Positions 9,374-19,176 of a stretch of DNA of 64,000 nucleotides are shown here, piece by piece. Position 1 is the first letter of the stretch; each line of letters begins with the position of its first letter. The position numbers and the translations under genes are program-made. A model generated the notes under the pieces. That model had not been told where the DNA came from. It saw only the letters and a program-made list of their open reading frames with translations, and did not search any database. The stretch comes from Amylibacter marinus (GTDB taxonomy: Bacteria; Pseudomonadota; Alphaproteobacteria; Rhodobacterales; Rhodobacteraceae): NCBI RefSeq assembly GCF_030160015.1, contig NZ_BSNN01000004.1, forward strand, positions 372,001 through 436,000. The letters are read 5' to 3'.

Positions 9374-10513
9374 ATGTCAAAGCGTGATTACTACGAGGTC
9401 TTGGGCGTTTCGCGCGGTGCGGACGAAAAAGAGATTAAAAAGGCCTATCGCAAAAAGGCGATGGAGCTGCATCCAGATCGCAATCAAGACAACCCAAAAG
9501 CCGAAGATCAGTTTAAAGAGGCCAATGAAGCCTATGATATACTGAAAGATGCCGAGAAACGCGCAGCCTACGATTCCTATGGCCATGCCGCATTCGAGGG
9601 CGGCCATGGCGGCGGCGGTGGGCGTAGCCCATTCGGCGGCCAAGGCGATTTTGGATCAGCATTTTCAGATGTGTTCGATGATCTGTTCGGTAATTTCGGC
9701 GGCCAGCGTGGCGGGGCCTCTGCGGCGCGGCGCGGCTCTGATTTGCGCTATAATCTACGTGTCAGCCTAGAGGATGCGTTCCACGGAAAACAAGAAACCA
9801 TTTCCGTCAACAGCTCTGTTGCCTGTGATGGTTGCTCTGGTTCTGGTGCGGCGGCTGGGTCTGAACCCTCACGTTGCCCCACCTGTAATGGCATGGGCAA
9901 GGTCCGTGCACAGCAGGGGTTTTTCACCGTCGAACGCACATGCCCTACCTGTAATGGGCGCGGCGAAACCATCACCAATCCATGCGGTAAATGCCATGGC
10001 GAAGGCTCGACTCAGCGCGAACGTTCGTTATCAGTTAACATCCCCGCGGGTGTAGAACGTGGCACACGCATCCGCCTAACAGGCGAAGGCGAGGCAGGCC
10101 AGCGCGGTGGGCCAGCAGGTGATCTATACATCTTCATTGATGTAAACGATCATGATCTGTTTGAACGCGAGGGCAACAATCTGTTCTGCCGCGTTCCCGT
10201 ATCCATGGCCAGCGCGGCCCTTGGTGGCGAGATCGAGGTGCCAAATATTGATGGCGGAAAATCCCGCGTCAAAATCCCAGTTGGTGCGCAATCCGGCAAA
10301 CAAATGCGCCTAAAGGGCAAAGGCATGCCGGCCCTACGCGGTGCTGGCAAGGGTGACCTATACCTAGAGCTGGCGGTGGAAACACCTGTGAACCTAACCT
10401 CAAAACAGCGCGAACTGTTGCGCGAATTTGATAAACTGTCCGAGGATAATAACCCTGAATCCGAAAACTTCTTCGGCAAGGTTAAAACCTTTTGGGACAG
10501 CATGAAGGGTTAA
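9374..10513 (+). CDS. dnaJ: Chaperone protein DnaJ (Hsp40)
   Basis: DnaJ delivers substrates to DnaK and stimulates its ATPase. The 379-residue class I protein has a J domain at residues 1-70 with HPD at 33-35, a Gly/Phe-rich linker around 75-115, and four CxxCxGxG zinc repeats ([32 protein letters not shown]) at about 148-207. The C-terminal substrate-binding barrel follows. The ATG at 9374 has GAAGGAG in front. It follows dnaK on the same strand and is closed by an intrinsic terminator. Confidence 0.99.
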   Translation: MSKRDYYEVLGVSRGADEKEIKKAYRKKAMELHPDRNQDNPKAEDQFKEANEAYDILKDAEKRAAYDSYGHAAFEGGHGGGGGRSPFGGQGDFGSAFSDVFDDLFGNFGGQRGGASAARRGSDLRYNLRVSLEDAFHGKQETISVNSSVACDGCSGSGAAAGSEPSRCPTCNGMGKVRAQQGFFTVERTCPTCNGRGETITNPCGKCHGEGSTQRERSLSVNIPAGVERGTRIRLTGEGEAGQRGGPAGDLYIFIDVNDHDLFEREGNNLFCRVPVSMASAALGGEIEVPNIDGGKSRVKIPVGAQSGKQMRLKGKGMPALRGAGKGDLYLELAVETPVNLTSKQRELLREFDKLSEDNNPESENFFGKVKTFWDSMKG

Positions 10514-10518
10514 GTATT

Positions 10519-10542
10519 AAAGGGGCCATGTGGCCCCTTTTT
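10519..10542 (+). terminator. Rho-independent terminator after dnaJ
   Basis: AAAGGGGCCA, a minimal loop, then TGGCCCCTTT and further T residues directly after the dnaJ stop codon. It is a perfect GC-rich stem with a T-run, a textbook intrinsic terminator that should isolate dnaKJ from mutS. Confidence 0.9.
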
Positions 10543-10620
10543 CCTACCAAGATCATTATTTGCTTTTCCTTAAAATCAACGGCGGGTACTCTGCTGTGAA
10601 ACAGGGAACCAGCCGCCAAC

Positions 10621-13266
10621 ATGTCTACAAAATCCAGCGTAACGCCAATGATGGCACAGTTTTTGGAAATCAAAAGCGATTATCCAAACGCCCTATTGTT
10701 CTACCGCATGGGCGATTTTTACGAGATGTTTTTCGATGACGCCGTCGCCGCCGCAGAAGCGCTGGATATATCCCTGACCAAGCGCGGCAAACATCTAGGC
10801 CAAGATATTCCCATGTGTGGTGTGCCTTTTCACGCCGCCGAAAACTATCTACTAACCTTGATCCGCAAGGGATTCAGCGTGGCGGTCTGTGAACAGCTGG
10901 AAACCCCCGCCGAGGCAAAAAAGCGCGGCGCAAAATCTGTGGTTAATCGCGGTGTTGTACGTTTGGTCACCGCAGGCACCCTGACCGAGGATACCCTATT
11001 ATCCCCGCGCGAGCATAACTATCTGGCGGCATTTACGCAGGTACGTGACCAATCCGCCTTTGCTTGGCTAGATGTCTCCACCGGTGATTTTTCTGTGCAG
11101 AGTATTGCAAGCGTGATGTTCGGGCCAATGTTGGCGCGCATAAACCCCGCCGAAATTCTGGTACCAGAAACCCTGTCGGATACGCTGGCCGAGGCCTGCG
11201 GCGAAAATGACACCACCCTGTCACCCCTTGCGCCATCCAGCTTTGACAGCGCGTCTTCATTGGCGCGCCTGTGTGATCTGTTTAAGGTGCAATCATTGGA
11301 TGGGTTTGGGCAATTCAGCCGGGCAGAAACCGCAGCATTGGGCGCGATTGTTGATTACCTAAACATCACCCAGCGTGGGAAATTGCCGCTGGTGAAGCCA
11401 CCAGTGCGCGAATCTGAGCAGTCTATCATGGAGATTGATGCTGCCACGCGGCGCAACCTAGAGCTCAGCAAGACCCTAACGGGGGATCGCCGCGGCTCTT
11501 TGCTGTATACCATAGATCGCACTATTACCGCCGCAGGCGCGCGCCTGCTGGAAAGGCGCCTTGCCAGCCCCTCGACACAGGTAACAACGATCAACAACCG
11601 TCTCAGCGCAGTCACCGAATTTTTGGATAACAGCCCCCTGCGCGTAGACACCCGGCAATCCCTGCGCCAAACTGCGGATATTGAACGTGCCCTGACCCGT
11701 ATCTCGCTGGATCGTGGGGGGCCGCGCGATTTATTGGCCATCCGCCAAAGCCTTGCTCAGGCCAGCACCCTGCACAGCGCCCTCAGTCAACTACACGCCA
11801 AATCAATAGAAGAGATGGTCAAAGACTTGGTCGGGCATGATGCGCTCATCTCGCTTTTGGATAATGCGCTAAATGACGATGTGCCCTTGCTGGCGCGCGA
11901 TGGGGGATTTGTGGCCAGCGGGTATAATGCCACCCTAGACGAGGCCAAAACCCTGCGAGATGAAGGCCGCAAGGTGATTTCAGCGCTTCAGGCCACATAT
12001 GCGAAACAGACAGGTATCACATCTCTAAAAGTTAAGCATAACAACGTGTTGGGATATTTTATTGAGACACCAGCAACCCATGCGAAAACCATGCTGGACG
12101 AGCCGTTATCCCAGGATTTCATCCATCGCCAAACCACAGCCAATGCCGTGCGCTTTACAACGCTAGAACTGTCAGAGCTGGAAACTAAAATCCTAAATGC
12201 CGCAGGGCAAGCACAGGCGCTAGAGGTCGAGATCTTTGGCGCCCTATGCACAGAAATCATGGCCAATGGCCCAGAAATCGCCAACACGGCCCGCGCCCTT
12301 GCACAGATTGATCTGGCCACCGCATTGGCCGATCTAGCCGCCAGCGAAAATTGGTGTCGCCCCAAAATGACCGATGATCGACAATTCAAGATCACCAAGG
12401 GCCGCCATCCGGTGGTCGAAGCCGCACTGAAGAAGGATGCATCAGGCAGTTTTATCGCCAATGATTGCACCTTGTCCGCAGGCACCAAGGGCGACAAGCC
12501 GATCTGGCTGTTAACAGGCCCCAATATGGCGGGTAAATCAACATTTCTGCGCCAAAATGCCCTGATTGTTCTGCTTGCACAGATGGGCAGCTATGTGCCC
12601 GCCGAGGCGGCGGAAATTGGCGTGGTGACCCAACTGTTTTCCCGTGTGGGCGCATCAGATGATCTAGCACGTGGGCGCTCTACATTCATGGTAGAAATGG
12701 TAGAAACCGCCGCAATCCTGAATCAAGCAGGTGACAAGGCATTGGTAATCCTAGATGAAATTGGCCGCGGTACGGCCACATATGATGGCCTGTCGATTGC
12801 ATGGGCTACACTAGAAAACCTACACGACGTAAACCAGTGTAGAACGTTGTTTGCTACGCATTATCATGAGCTTACGGGGCTAAACGCTAATCTAGTTGGC
12901 CTAGAGAACGCCACCGTTTCCGTTCGCGAATGGAAAGGCGAGATCATTTTCCTGCACGAGGTCAAACAAGGGGCCGCAGATCGCAGTTATGGTGTTCAGG
13001 TGGCAAAGCTGGCAGGATTGCCCAACGCCGTTGTGGGCCGTGCCAAAGAGGTTTTAGCAAAGCTAGAATCCGGTGCCGCCGAGGGTGCGGGCAAAACCCA
13101 GACCTTGATAGATGAATTGCCTTTATTCAATGCCACCCCAACACCGGTAGCAATAAGCAAAGAGTCCGCGGTAGAACAAAGCCTGCAAAAAATCATGCCA
13201 GATGAGCTAACCCCCAAACAGGCGCTAGCCCTAATTTACGAGCTAAAAGAACAGCTACAAGACTAA
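10621..13266 (+). CDS. mutS: DNA mismatch repair protein MutS
   Basis: MutS recognises base mismatches and small loops and starts methyl-independent repair with MutL in alphaproteobacteria. The 881-residue protein begins with the mismatch-binding N-terminal domain, including the DFYEMF segment that carries the intercalating Phe and its Glu. The ABC ATPase follows, with GPNMAGKST near residues 633-641 and ILDEIGRGTATYDG near 710-723. Length is typical. The stop overlaps the stop of the convergent VOC gene by four bases. mutL is not in the window. Confidence 0.98.
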   Translation: MSTKSSVTPMMAQFLEIKSDYPNALLFYRMGDFYEMFFDDAVAAAEALDISLTKRGKHLGQDIPMCGVPFHAAENYLLTLIRKGFSVAVCEQLETPAEAKKRGAKSVVNRGVVRLVTAGTLTEDTLLSPREHNYLAAFTQVRDQSAFAWLDVSTGDFSVQSIASVMFGPMLARINPAEILVPETLSDTLAEACGENDTTLSPLAPSSFDSASSLARLCDLFKVQSLDGFGQFSRAETAALGAIVDYLNITQRGKLPLVKPPVRESEQSIMEIDAATRRNLELSKTLTGDRRGSLLYTIDRTITAAGARLLERRLASPSTQVTTINNRLSAVTEFLDNSPLRVDTRQSLRQTADIERALTRISLDRGGPRDLLAIRQSLAQASTLHSALSQLHAKSIEEMVKDLVGHDALISLLDNALNDDVPLLARDGGFVASGYNATLDEAKTLRDEGRKVISALQATYAKQTGITSLKVKHNNVLGYFIETPATHAKTMLDEPLSQDFIHRQTTANAVRFTTLELSELETKILNAAGQAQALEVEIFGALCTEIMANGPEIANTARALAQIDLATALADLAASENWCRPKMTDDRQFKITKGRHPVVEAALKKDASGSFIANDCTLSAGTKGDKPIWLLTGPNMAGKSTFLRQNALIVLLAQMGSYVPAEAAEIGVVTQLFSRVGASDDLARGRSTFMVEMVETAAILNQAGDKALVILDEIGRGTATYDGLSIAWATLENLHDVNQCRTLFATHYHELTGLNANLVGLENATVSVREWKGEIIFLHEVKQGAADRSYGVQVAKLAGLPNAVVGRAKEVLAKLESGAAEGAGKTQTLIDELPLFNATPTPVAISKESAVEQSLQKIMPDELTPKQALALIYELKEQLQD

Positions 13267-13655
13267 AGCCCCGGCCCACGTTCACCAGGTGTTTGATCTT
13301 GGCCAATACACAATCGATTGCCATCTGGATCGATAATTTCAAAATCACGGCATCCATAAAATTGATCGACTATTTCGCGGGCCAGCACCACATTATTCGC
13401 CTGTGCATGATCCGCCAGCGCATCAATATCGGCCACATACAAATAGGCCGCCCAATTTTCGCCAGTGCCGCGCGCATCTACATCGCGCATCAGGCCTAGC
13501 GTGATATCATCCAGCACAATGATCGAAAAATTCACCGTGCCATCATCATTGTTCCAATGACCCGCAGAGGAAAAGCCAAGGCATTCAAAGAACTCGACCG
13601 ATTTCAGAACATCCCTGACAGACAGGATCGGCATGGAACGGTGGCCTTGGCTCAT
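13263..13655 (-). CDS. Glyoxalase/bleomycin-resistance (VOC) family protein
   Basis: A 130-residue single-unit VOC protein of unknown substrate. It has the typical paired beta-alpha-beta-beta-beta modules: MPILSVRDVLKSVEFFECLGF at the N-terminus (residues 8 onward) and a C-terminal DFEIIDPDGNRLCIGQ segment, the usual metal-binding strand end. The longer in-frame start at 13685 would overlap grpE. The ATG at 13655 has AAGGAT seven bases upstream and leaves a 4-base gap, so it is preferred. It may be co-transcribed with hrcA-grpE. Glyoxalase I or antibiotic-binding roles are possible but unproven. Confidence 0.8.
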   Translation of the reverse strand: MSQGHRSMPILSVRDVLKSVEFFECLGFSSAGHWNNDDGTVNFSIIVLDDITLGLMRDVDARGTGENWAAYLYVADIDALADHAQANNVVLAREIVDQFYGCRDFEIIDPDGNRLCIGQDQTPGERGPGL

Positions 13656-13659
13656 GATA

Positions 13660-14253
13660 TTATCCTTTGGATGAAACACCCACATTTGCAGGGCGTAGCA
13701 GGCGGTCTGCGATCATAAATCCGGTATCCATGACCTGAATGACCGATCCTGCGGGCTGGTTTGGAACGGGGGCCTCGAACATTGCCTGATGAATTTCGGG
13801 GTCGAACTTATCGCCAACCTCGGGCACGATGGGCGTGATTTTGTGCTTTGAAAACGCTAGGATCAGCTCGCGCTGAGTCAGGTCAATACCCTCAAACAGG
13901 CTCTTGTTCGCCTCGCGTTGCTCATCCGTTGCCGCATCAAGTGCGCGCTGCATGTTATCATAAACAGACAATAAATCGCGGGCCAGCTTGCGCCCGCCGT
14001 ATACCTCGGCATCGCGGCGATCACGCTCGCCCCGTTTGCGTTGGTTCTCGGCCTCGGCCATAGCGCGCATCAGGCGATCTTTTAAGTCTGCATTTTCAGC
14101 CTGTAGCGCCTCTAGCGCCTCAGATCCTTCGATCTCGGGCTCGGGCTCGGCTTCTTCATCAAACGCCATGATATCAATCAGCTCGTCCCCGCCCGCAAGG
14201 CTTACGTTTTTATCATCATCATTCTCAACTGGCGTGTTGTCTTGGTCTGCCAT
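13660..14253 (-). CDS. grpE: Nucleotide exchange factor GrpE
   Basis: GrpE releases ADP from DnaK. The 197-residue protein has an acidic, disordered N-terminus (to about residue 45), a long coiled coil (EALEALQAENADLKDRLMRAMAEAENQRKR region) and the C-terminal beta domain ending in GFMIADRLLRPANVGVSS, the usual GrpE signature. It follows hrcA by 9 bases on the minus strand. The hrcA-grpE pairing is common in alphaproteobacteria. Confidence 0.97.
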   Translation of the reverse strand: MADQDNTPVENDDDKNVSLAGGDELIDIMAFDEEAEPEPEIEGSEALEALQAENADLKDRLMRAMAEAENQRKRGERDRRDAEVYGGRKLARDLLSVYDNMQRALDAATDEQREANKSLFEGIDLTQRELILAFSKHKITPIVPEVGDKFDPEIHQAMFEAPVPNQPAGSVIQVMDTGFMIADRLLRPANVGVSSKG

Positions 14254-14262
14254 TTTAGCCTC

Positions 14263-15321
14263 TTAGGTTCTAAGTATGCGCCCGATCAATTGGGCGGTAA
14301 AATCTACGATGGGCACGACGCGCCCATAATTCAATCGGGTCGGCCCGATAACACCCACCGCGCCGATTACCTTTCGATCAGCGTTCATATAGGGAGAAAC
14401 AACCAATGACGACCCCGAAAGTGAAAACAATTTGTTTTCCGAGCCAATAAATATCTTAACTCCATCGCCCTGCTCTGCCAGATCTAGAAATTGAGCAATA
14501 TCTTTCTTTTGCTCTAGATCATCGAACAAGGATTTGATGCGCTCCATATCCTCTTCGCTGGTATCGCCATCAATCAGATTAGATCGCCCGCGTACCATCA
14601 GGCGCGGGGCGATGCCTTGATCTGCCGACCATGCCGCCACGCCCTCTTGGATCAGTTTTTGTGACAGAATATCCAGATCGCGTTGGTTCCGGGCCACCTG
14701 TTGTTCGACCACGGATTTCAATTCCGAAATGGTATGCCCACCCGCGATAGAATTTAGGAAATTTGCCGCCTCGCGCATGGCAGAAGGGGTCTGGCCCAAG
14801 GGCGGTGTGAACATGCGGTTTTCCACCTGTCCATCCTCTGTCACCATCACCACCAATGCACGATCAGGGGCCAGGGACACAAATTCAATATGTTTTATTG
14901 GCGCTTCGGTTTTGGGGGCTAAGACCACGCTGGCACCTTGGGTTAGGCCAGATAGCATCGATCCCGCCTGATCCAGAACAGATGTGAGGTTGCTGCCATG
15001 GCCCATGGATTGCTCTATCGCTTGGCGTTCGGGATTGGCCAGATCGCCGACCTCTAGCACCCCATCCACAAACATCCGCAATCCCAGATCGGTGGGCACG
15101 CGGCCCGCAGATGTATGCGGCGAATCCAACAGCCCCAAAAATTCCAAATCCTGCATTACATTGCGAATTGTGGCCGCAGATACCTTTTCAGAAAAATTCC
15201 GTGTTAGGGTGCGCGATCCCACCGGTTCGCCCGTATCCAGATAGGATTCCACCAGCAGGCGGAACACCTCCTTAGAGCGGCCCTTCAGGTCATCTATCGA
15301 ATGTGTAGGGTTTTGGTTCAC
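14263..15321 (-). CDS. hrcA: Heat-inducible transcription repressor HrcA
   Basis: HrcA binds CIRCE operators and represses groESL and sometimes dnaK operons until heat shock. The 352-residue protein has an N-terminal winged helix (SRTLTRNFSEKVSAATIRNVMQDLE region, about residues 37-62) and the GAF-like dimer core ending in IGPTRLNYGRVVPIVDFTAQ. It reads with grpE. No CIRCE palindrome (TTAGCACTC-N9-GAGTGCTAA) was recognised in this window, so its targets, probably groESL, should be elsewhere. Confidence 0.96.
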   Translation of the reverse strand: MNQNPTHSIDDLKGRSKEVFRLLVESYLDTGEPVGSRTLTRNFSEKVSAATIRNVMQDLEFLGLLDSPHTSAGRVPTDLGLRMFVDGVLEVGDLANPERQAIEQSMGHGSNLTSVLDQAGSMLSGLTQGASVVLAPKTEAPIKHIEFVSLAPDRALVVMVTEDGQVENRMFTPPLGQTPSAMREAANFLNSIAGGHTISELKSVVEQQVARNQRDLDILSQKLIQEGVAAWSADQGIAPRLMVRGRSNLIDGDTSEEDMERIKSLFDDLEQKKDIAQFLDLAEQGDGVKIFIGSENKLFSLSGSSLVVSPYMNADRKVIGAVGVIGPTRLNYGRVVPIVDFTAQLIGRILRT

Positions 15322-15347
15322 AAGGCGCCTCTGACAAATCAGGTATC

Positions 15348-15376
15348 ACAGTAAAAACTTGTTCTGCCATCGTCAA
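15348..15376 (-). promoter_or_regulatory. Candidate sigma70 promoter for hrcA-grpE
   Basis: On the minus strand TTGACG (15371..15376), a 17-base spacer and TACTGT (15348..15353) lie 27 bases before the hrcA start. The spacing is ideal and the -35 box differs from consensus at one base. Confidence 0.5.
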
Positions 15377-15383
15377 TCTAGGT

Positions 15384-15412
15384 TTGCGCCTATCTGTTTC
15401 ACACGGTATCAC
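15384..15412 (+). promoter_or_regulatory. Candidate promoter for rph
   Basis: TTGCGC (15384..15389), a 17-base spacer and TATCAC (15407..15412) lie 24 bases before the rph start. Match to consensus is moderate. It sits back to back with the hrcA promoter. Confidence 0.3.
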
Positions 15413-15436
15413 AACATAACCCAAAAGGAGACCACC

Positions 15437-16150
15437 ATGCGCCCATCAGGCAGAGCAAACGACGAAATGCGCCCCATCAGCGTAGAAACAGGATTTACCA
15501 AGCACGCCGAGGGCTCTTGTTTGATTAAATGCGGCGATACCCATGTATTATGCACCGCCAGCGTAGAGGATCGCCTGCCACCGTGGTTGCGCAATTCTGG
15601 GCTGGGCTGGGTAACAGCCGAATATGGAATGTTGCCCCGCGCAACCGGTTCGCGCAATCGCCGCGAAGCCGCATCTGGCAAGCAATCTGGCCGTACCCAA
15701 GAAATACAACGCCTGATCGGGCGCTCATTGCGCGCAGGCGTTGATCGCGTGGCACTGGGTGAACGTCAGATCACCGTGGATTGCGATGTATTACAGGCTG
15801 ATGGCGGAACGCGCTGTGCATCCATTACCGGCGGCTGGATCGCGCTGAAATTGGCGGTTAATGCGCTGATGAAAGCAGGCGATATCAAATCAGACCCGCT
15901 AACGGATCATGTCGCGGCTGTTTCATGTGGTATCTATGGCGGCCAGCCCGTGCTGGATCTGGATTACCCCGAAGATAGCGAAGCAGGCACCGATGCAAAT
16001 TTCGTCATGACAGGTGCTGGCGGGTTGATCGAATTGCAAGGAAGCGCCGAGGGCGCCACATTCAGCCGCGCAGAATTCGATCATCTAATGGATTTGGCCG
16101 AAAAGGGCGTGGCCGAATTGGTGGCAGCACAGAAGGCCGCGGTTTCCTGA
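15437..16150 (+). CDS. rph: Ribonuclease PH
   Basis: RNase PH is a phosphate-dependent 3' exonuclease that trims tRNA precursors. The 237-residue protein opens with [14 protein letters not shown], and has [14 protein letters not shown] and the [17 protein letters not shown] phosphate-binding segment typical of the family. An upstream in-frame ATG at 15359 exists, but the ATG at 15437 has AAAAGGAG seven bases upstream and matches the family start. Its stop overlaps the rdgB start (TGATG), so the two are coupled. The full-length C-terminus suggests it is active. Confidence 0.97.
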   Translation: MRPSGRANDEMRPISVETGFTKHAEGSCLIKCGDTHVLCTASVEDRLPPWLRNSGLGWVTAEYGMLPRATGSRNRREAASGKQSGRTQEIQRLIGRSLRAGVDRVALGERQITVDCDVLQADGGTRCASITGGWIALKLAVNALMKAGDIKSDPLTDHVAAVSCGIYGGQPVLDLDYPEDSEAGTDANFVMTGAGGLIELQGSAEGATFSRAEFDHLMDLAEKGVAELVAAQKAAVS

Positions 16151-16755
16151 TGCGCAAACTTACCGAAAAAAAATTGGTACTGGCCAGCCACAACGCAGGC
16201 AAACTGCGTGAAATTTCCGCGCTGGTTGCTCCCTATGATATTTCGGTAATTTCCGCGGCTGAACTGGGCTTCGATGAACCCGAAGAGACCGAGGATACAT
16301 TTGCCGGTAATGCGCGCATCAAGGCGCATTACGCGGCACAAAAATCTGGCCTGCCCGCCCTATCGGATGACAGTGGCATTATGGTCGATGGTCTGGGCGG
16401 CGCGCCCGGTGTCTATACTGCCGACTGGGCCGAAACGGAAAATGGCCGCGATTTTGTAATGGCCATGACCAAAACATGGACAATGCTTGAGGATAACAAC
16501 GCACCATTCCCCCGCAACGCACAATTTTGTTGCACGCTTTGCCTAGCTTGGCCCGATGGTCACGACGAAATCTTTGACGGGAAGGTGCAGGGATCCCTAA
16601 CATGGCCTATGCGCGGTGATATGGGCTTTGGCTACGATCCAATTTTCATCCCCGATGGGTTCGACATCACCTTTGGTGAAATGGAGGCCAGCAAAAAGCA
16701 CGAGATGAGCCACCGCGCCAATGCATTTACATTGTTGAAACAGTGTTTGACCTAA
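16150..16755 (+). CDS. rdgB: XTP/dITP diphosphatase (RdgB/HAM1)
   Basis: This enzyme hydrolyses non-canonical purine triphosphates (dITP, XTP) to monophosphates and so keeps deaminated bases out of DNA. The 201-residue protein has the HAM1 substrate loop LASHNAGKLREI at residues 11-22, the catalytic SDDSG near 76-80, and FGYDPIFIP near 157-165. Its start overlaps the rph stop and its end overlaps hemW by 13 bases, so the three form a compact operon. Confidence 0.96.
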   Translation: MRKLTEKKLVLASHNAGKLREISALVAPYDISVISAAELGFDEPEETEDTFAGNARIKAHYAAQKSGLPALSDDSGIMVDGLGGAPGVYTADWAETENGRDFVMAMTKTWTMLEDNNAPFPRNAQFCCTLCLAWPDGHDEIFDGKVQGSLTWPMRGDMGFGYDPIFIPDGFDITFGEMEASKKHEMSHRANAFTLLKQCLT

Positions 16756-17909
16756 CCGAAGATTGGAAAAATGCCGGTTTCGGCATTTATGTCCACTGGC
16801 CATTTTGTGCCGCCAAATGCCCCTATTGCGATTTTAATTCCCATGTGCGCGACAGTGTTGATCAAAAACGCTGGGCCGATGCCCTATGCCGCGAGCTAGA
16901 AAACGAACACGCCCGTACGCCGAACAGATTGGTCAATACTATTTTCTTCGGCGGTGGCACCCCCAGTTTAATGTCGCCTGATACTGTGCGGCAAATAATA
17001 GATAAAATATCCAACCTATGGCAGGTGGATATGAATACAGAGATCAATTTAGAGGCAAACCCCACATCTGTAGAAGCCACCAAATTTGCAGGATTTGCGC
17101 AGGCAGGTGTAAATCGATTGTCCATGGGCGTGCAGGCCCTAAACGATGCTGATCTACGCCGCCTTGGCCGGATGCACAGCGCCGCCGAGGCACGCGCCGC
17201 ATTTGATATAGCCAAGAAATATTTCACGCGCGTCAGCTTTGATTTGATTTATGCCCGCCAGGACCAAGATCAGAATAGCTGGCACTCAGAATTGCGCGAA
17301 GCGGCAGAAATGGCTGTGGATCACCTATCGCTGTATCAATTGACAATCGAGCCGAACACCCGCTTTGGTGAATTATACGATCGCGGAAAGTTACGCGGCC
17401 TGCCCAGCGATGACGCCTCCGCCGACATGTATGCCCGTACACAGGACTATTGCAATGCCCTAGGCATGCCCGCATATGAGGTATCCAATCACGCAGCCCC
17501 AGGATCAGAATCTCGGCACAATTTAATCTACTGGCGCTATGGCGATTACGTGGGCGTTGGCGCTGGTGCCCATGGTCGCATCACGGTAGATCGTCAACGC
17601 ATCGCAACACATAGCCCCGAGAACCCAGAAAAATGGCTCTCTCTCGTCGAGCAAAACGGCACAGCCCTGTATGATGCGGAACGAGTGGAACCAGAGGATC
17701 AAGCCTCAGAGTATTTAATGATGTCTTTGCGCCTATCAGAGGGGACAAATATTACTAGATATCAATCACTTAACGGATCACCACCTCGCGATTCCGCAAT
17801 TAAAAACAATGTCGATTTAGGTCTATTAAAACGCGAGAAAAATAGACTAATTGCAACCAATAGTGGTAGAATGGTGCTAAACGCCATTTTACGGGATTTA
17901 TTGGCATGA
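16743..17909 (+). CDS. hemW: Radical SAM heme chaperone HemW
   Basis: HemW is a HemN-like radical SAM protein that binds and delivers heme rather than oxidising coproporphyrinogen. The 388-residue protein has HWPFCAAKCPYCDF at residues 18-31, with iron-sulfur ligands C22, C26 and C29, then FFGGGTPSL near 69-77. True HemN has a further N-terminal Cys and a longer N-terminus, both absent here. It overlaps rdgB upstream and the DUF454 gene downstream by four bases. Older annotations would call it oxygen-independent coproporphyrinogen III oxidase. Confidence 0.9.
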   Translation: MFDLTEDWKNAGFGIYVHWPFCAAKCPYCDFNSHVRDSVDQKRWADALCRELENEHARTPNRLVNTIFFGGGTPSLMSPDTVRQIIDKISNLWQVDMNTEINLEANPTSVEATKFAGFAQAGVNRLSMGVQALNDADLRRLGRMHSAAEARAAFDIAKKYFTRVSFDLIYARQDQDQNSWHSELREAAEMAVDHLSLYQLTIEPNTRFGELYDRGKLRGLPSDDASADMYARTQDYCNALGMPAYEVSNHAAPGSESRHNLIYWRYGDYVGVGAGAHGRITVDRQRIATHSPENPEKWLSLVEQNGTALYDAERVEPEDQASEYLMMSLRLSEGTNITRYQSLNGSPPRDSAIKNNVDLGLLKREKNRLIATNSGRMVLNAILRDLLA

Positions 17910-18259
17910 AGACAGTTTGGTTCATCGGTGGAATGCTGTCACTGGCCATTGGTGTGCTGGGAATCTTTCTACCACTTCTGCCTACTGTGCCGCTCTTGCT
18001 GTTGGCGGCATTTTGCTTTGCCCGCTCTTCTCAGCGGATGCATGATTGGCTGGTCCAGCACCCAACCCTAGGCCCACCGATTAAGGATTGGAACGAGAAA
18101 GGCGCGATAAACCCGCGCGCCAAACGCCTGGCAACATTTAGCATTGCCGCGGTTTTTGGGATATCTATCGCCCTTGGGTTGCGCCCGATACTGCTGGTGG
18201 TTCAGGGCGCAACACTGTGCTGTGTGCTGGTTTTTATCTGGAGCCGACCTAGCGATTAG
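17906..18259 (+). CDS. DUF454 (YbaN-like) small inner-membrane protein
   Basis: A 117-residue membrane protein with three hydrophobic segments (about residues 5-40, 77-92 and 95-112). The DUF454 hallmark is visible: a GxxxxxLPxLPTVPLLLLAAFCFARSS segment followed by HPTLGPPIKDW. The function of the family is unknown. Its start overlaps hemW by four bases (ATGA), and its end overlaps the convergent parB by 11 bases. Confidence 0.85.
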   Translation: MKTVWFIGGMLSLAIGVLGIFLPLLPTVPLLLLAAFCFARSSQRMHDWLVQHPTLGPPIKDWNEKGAINPRAKRLATFSIAAVFGISIALGLRPILLVVQGATLCCVLVFIWSRPSD

Positions 18260-19148
18260 ACGATAGAATTGAGCAAAGTTGATCTAGCTGTTCCAAATCA
18301 TCATATGAGATGGTTACCTTACCTGCCTCGCCGCCAACCTTATGATCAATCGATACCTTCATGCGCAGCTGGGCCGATAAATCGGATTCAATCGCGCGGG
18401 TATCTGCGTCCTTCTCGTGACGCACAGTTTTGGGTGAGGTCTTTGTCGCAAGCCCTTGTTTCACCAACTTTTCCGCCTCGCGAACGGACAGATTTTTCTG
18501 GATCATGATCCGCGCCAATGCCAAGGCATCCTCATGACCAATCACCGTGCGGGCATGGCCAACAGATAGATGCCCTGCCCGAACAAAACCTTGAACCTCG
18601 GCCGGTAGGTTCAGCAAGCGCAAGATATTGGCGATATAGCTGCGGCTTTTGCCAAGGGCAGATGACACCTGCTCTTGCGTATGACCAAAGCTGTCCATTA
18701 GCGCGCGGTATCCCAGCGCCTCTTCCACCGCATTTAGATCAGCACGCTGAACGTTCTCGATAATCGCGACCTCTAACAGCTCTTGATCATTCATTTCGCG
18801 GATTACCACGGGTACTTCGTGCAACTGGGCCTGCTGCGCGGCGCGCCAACGGCGCTCGCCTGCTACAATTTGAAATTCACCTTCATTCAGCGGCGATGGA
18901 CGCACGATAATCGGCTGTATCACCCCGCGCGAGGCGATGGACGCTGATAGATCGTCTAGATCATCCTGATCAAAATCTCGACGTGGCTGATCAGGATTTG
19001 CGGTGATTTTCTCGATGGGTATTTTGCGATCACCAATAGCACCCTCGCGGCGTGCAGATGTGGTAGAAACCGCCGGTGTTTCAATATCTGCCATTAACGC
19101 GGACAAGCCACGACCCAGACCCTGTTTTTGCTTGCTTTTCTTTGCCAT
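18249..19148 (-). CDS. parB: Chromosome partitioning protein ParB
   Basis: ParB binds parS sites, spreads as a CTP-dependent clamp and links the origin region to ParA. The 299-residue protein has the N-terminal GLGRGLSALMAD motif (residues 10-21, ParA contact region), the CTP-binding core with GERRWRA at 97-103 and ENVQRADLN at 131-139, and a helix-turn-helix at about 158-180. The C-terminal dimerisation domain is present. It lies 28 bases after parA, and three parS sites lie within 1.4-3.4 kb, which identifies it as the chromosomal copy. Confidence 0.98.
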   Translation of the reverse strand: MAKKSKQKQGLGRGLSALMADIETPAVSTTSARREGAIGDRKIPIEKITANPDQPRRDFDQDDLDDLSASIASRGVIQPIIVRPSPLNEGEFQIVAGERRWRAAQQAQLHEVPVVIREMNDQELLEVAIIENVQRADLNAVEEALGYRALMDSFGHTQEQVSSALGKSRSYIANILRLLNLPAEVQGFVRAGHLSVGHARTVIGHEDALALARIMIQKNLSVREAEKLVKQGLATKTSPKTVRHEKDADTRAIESDLSAQLRMKVSIDHKVGGEAGKVTISYDDLEQLDQLCSILSSNR

Positions 19149-19176
19149 TATTGTTTCTTCCCAATTTGTTAGAGGG

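Noticed and set aside
17906-18259. DUF454 gene as a partition protein because of the overlap with parB
   Set aside because: It is convergent with parB and coupled to hemW; the overlap is only 11 bases and does not imply a shared function.
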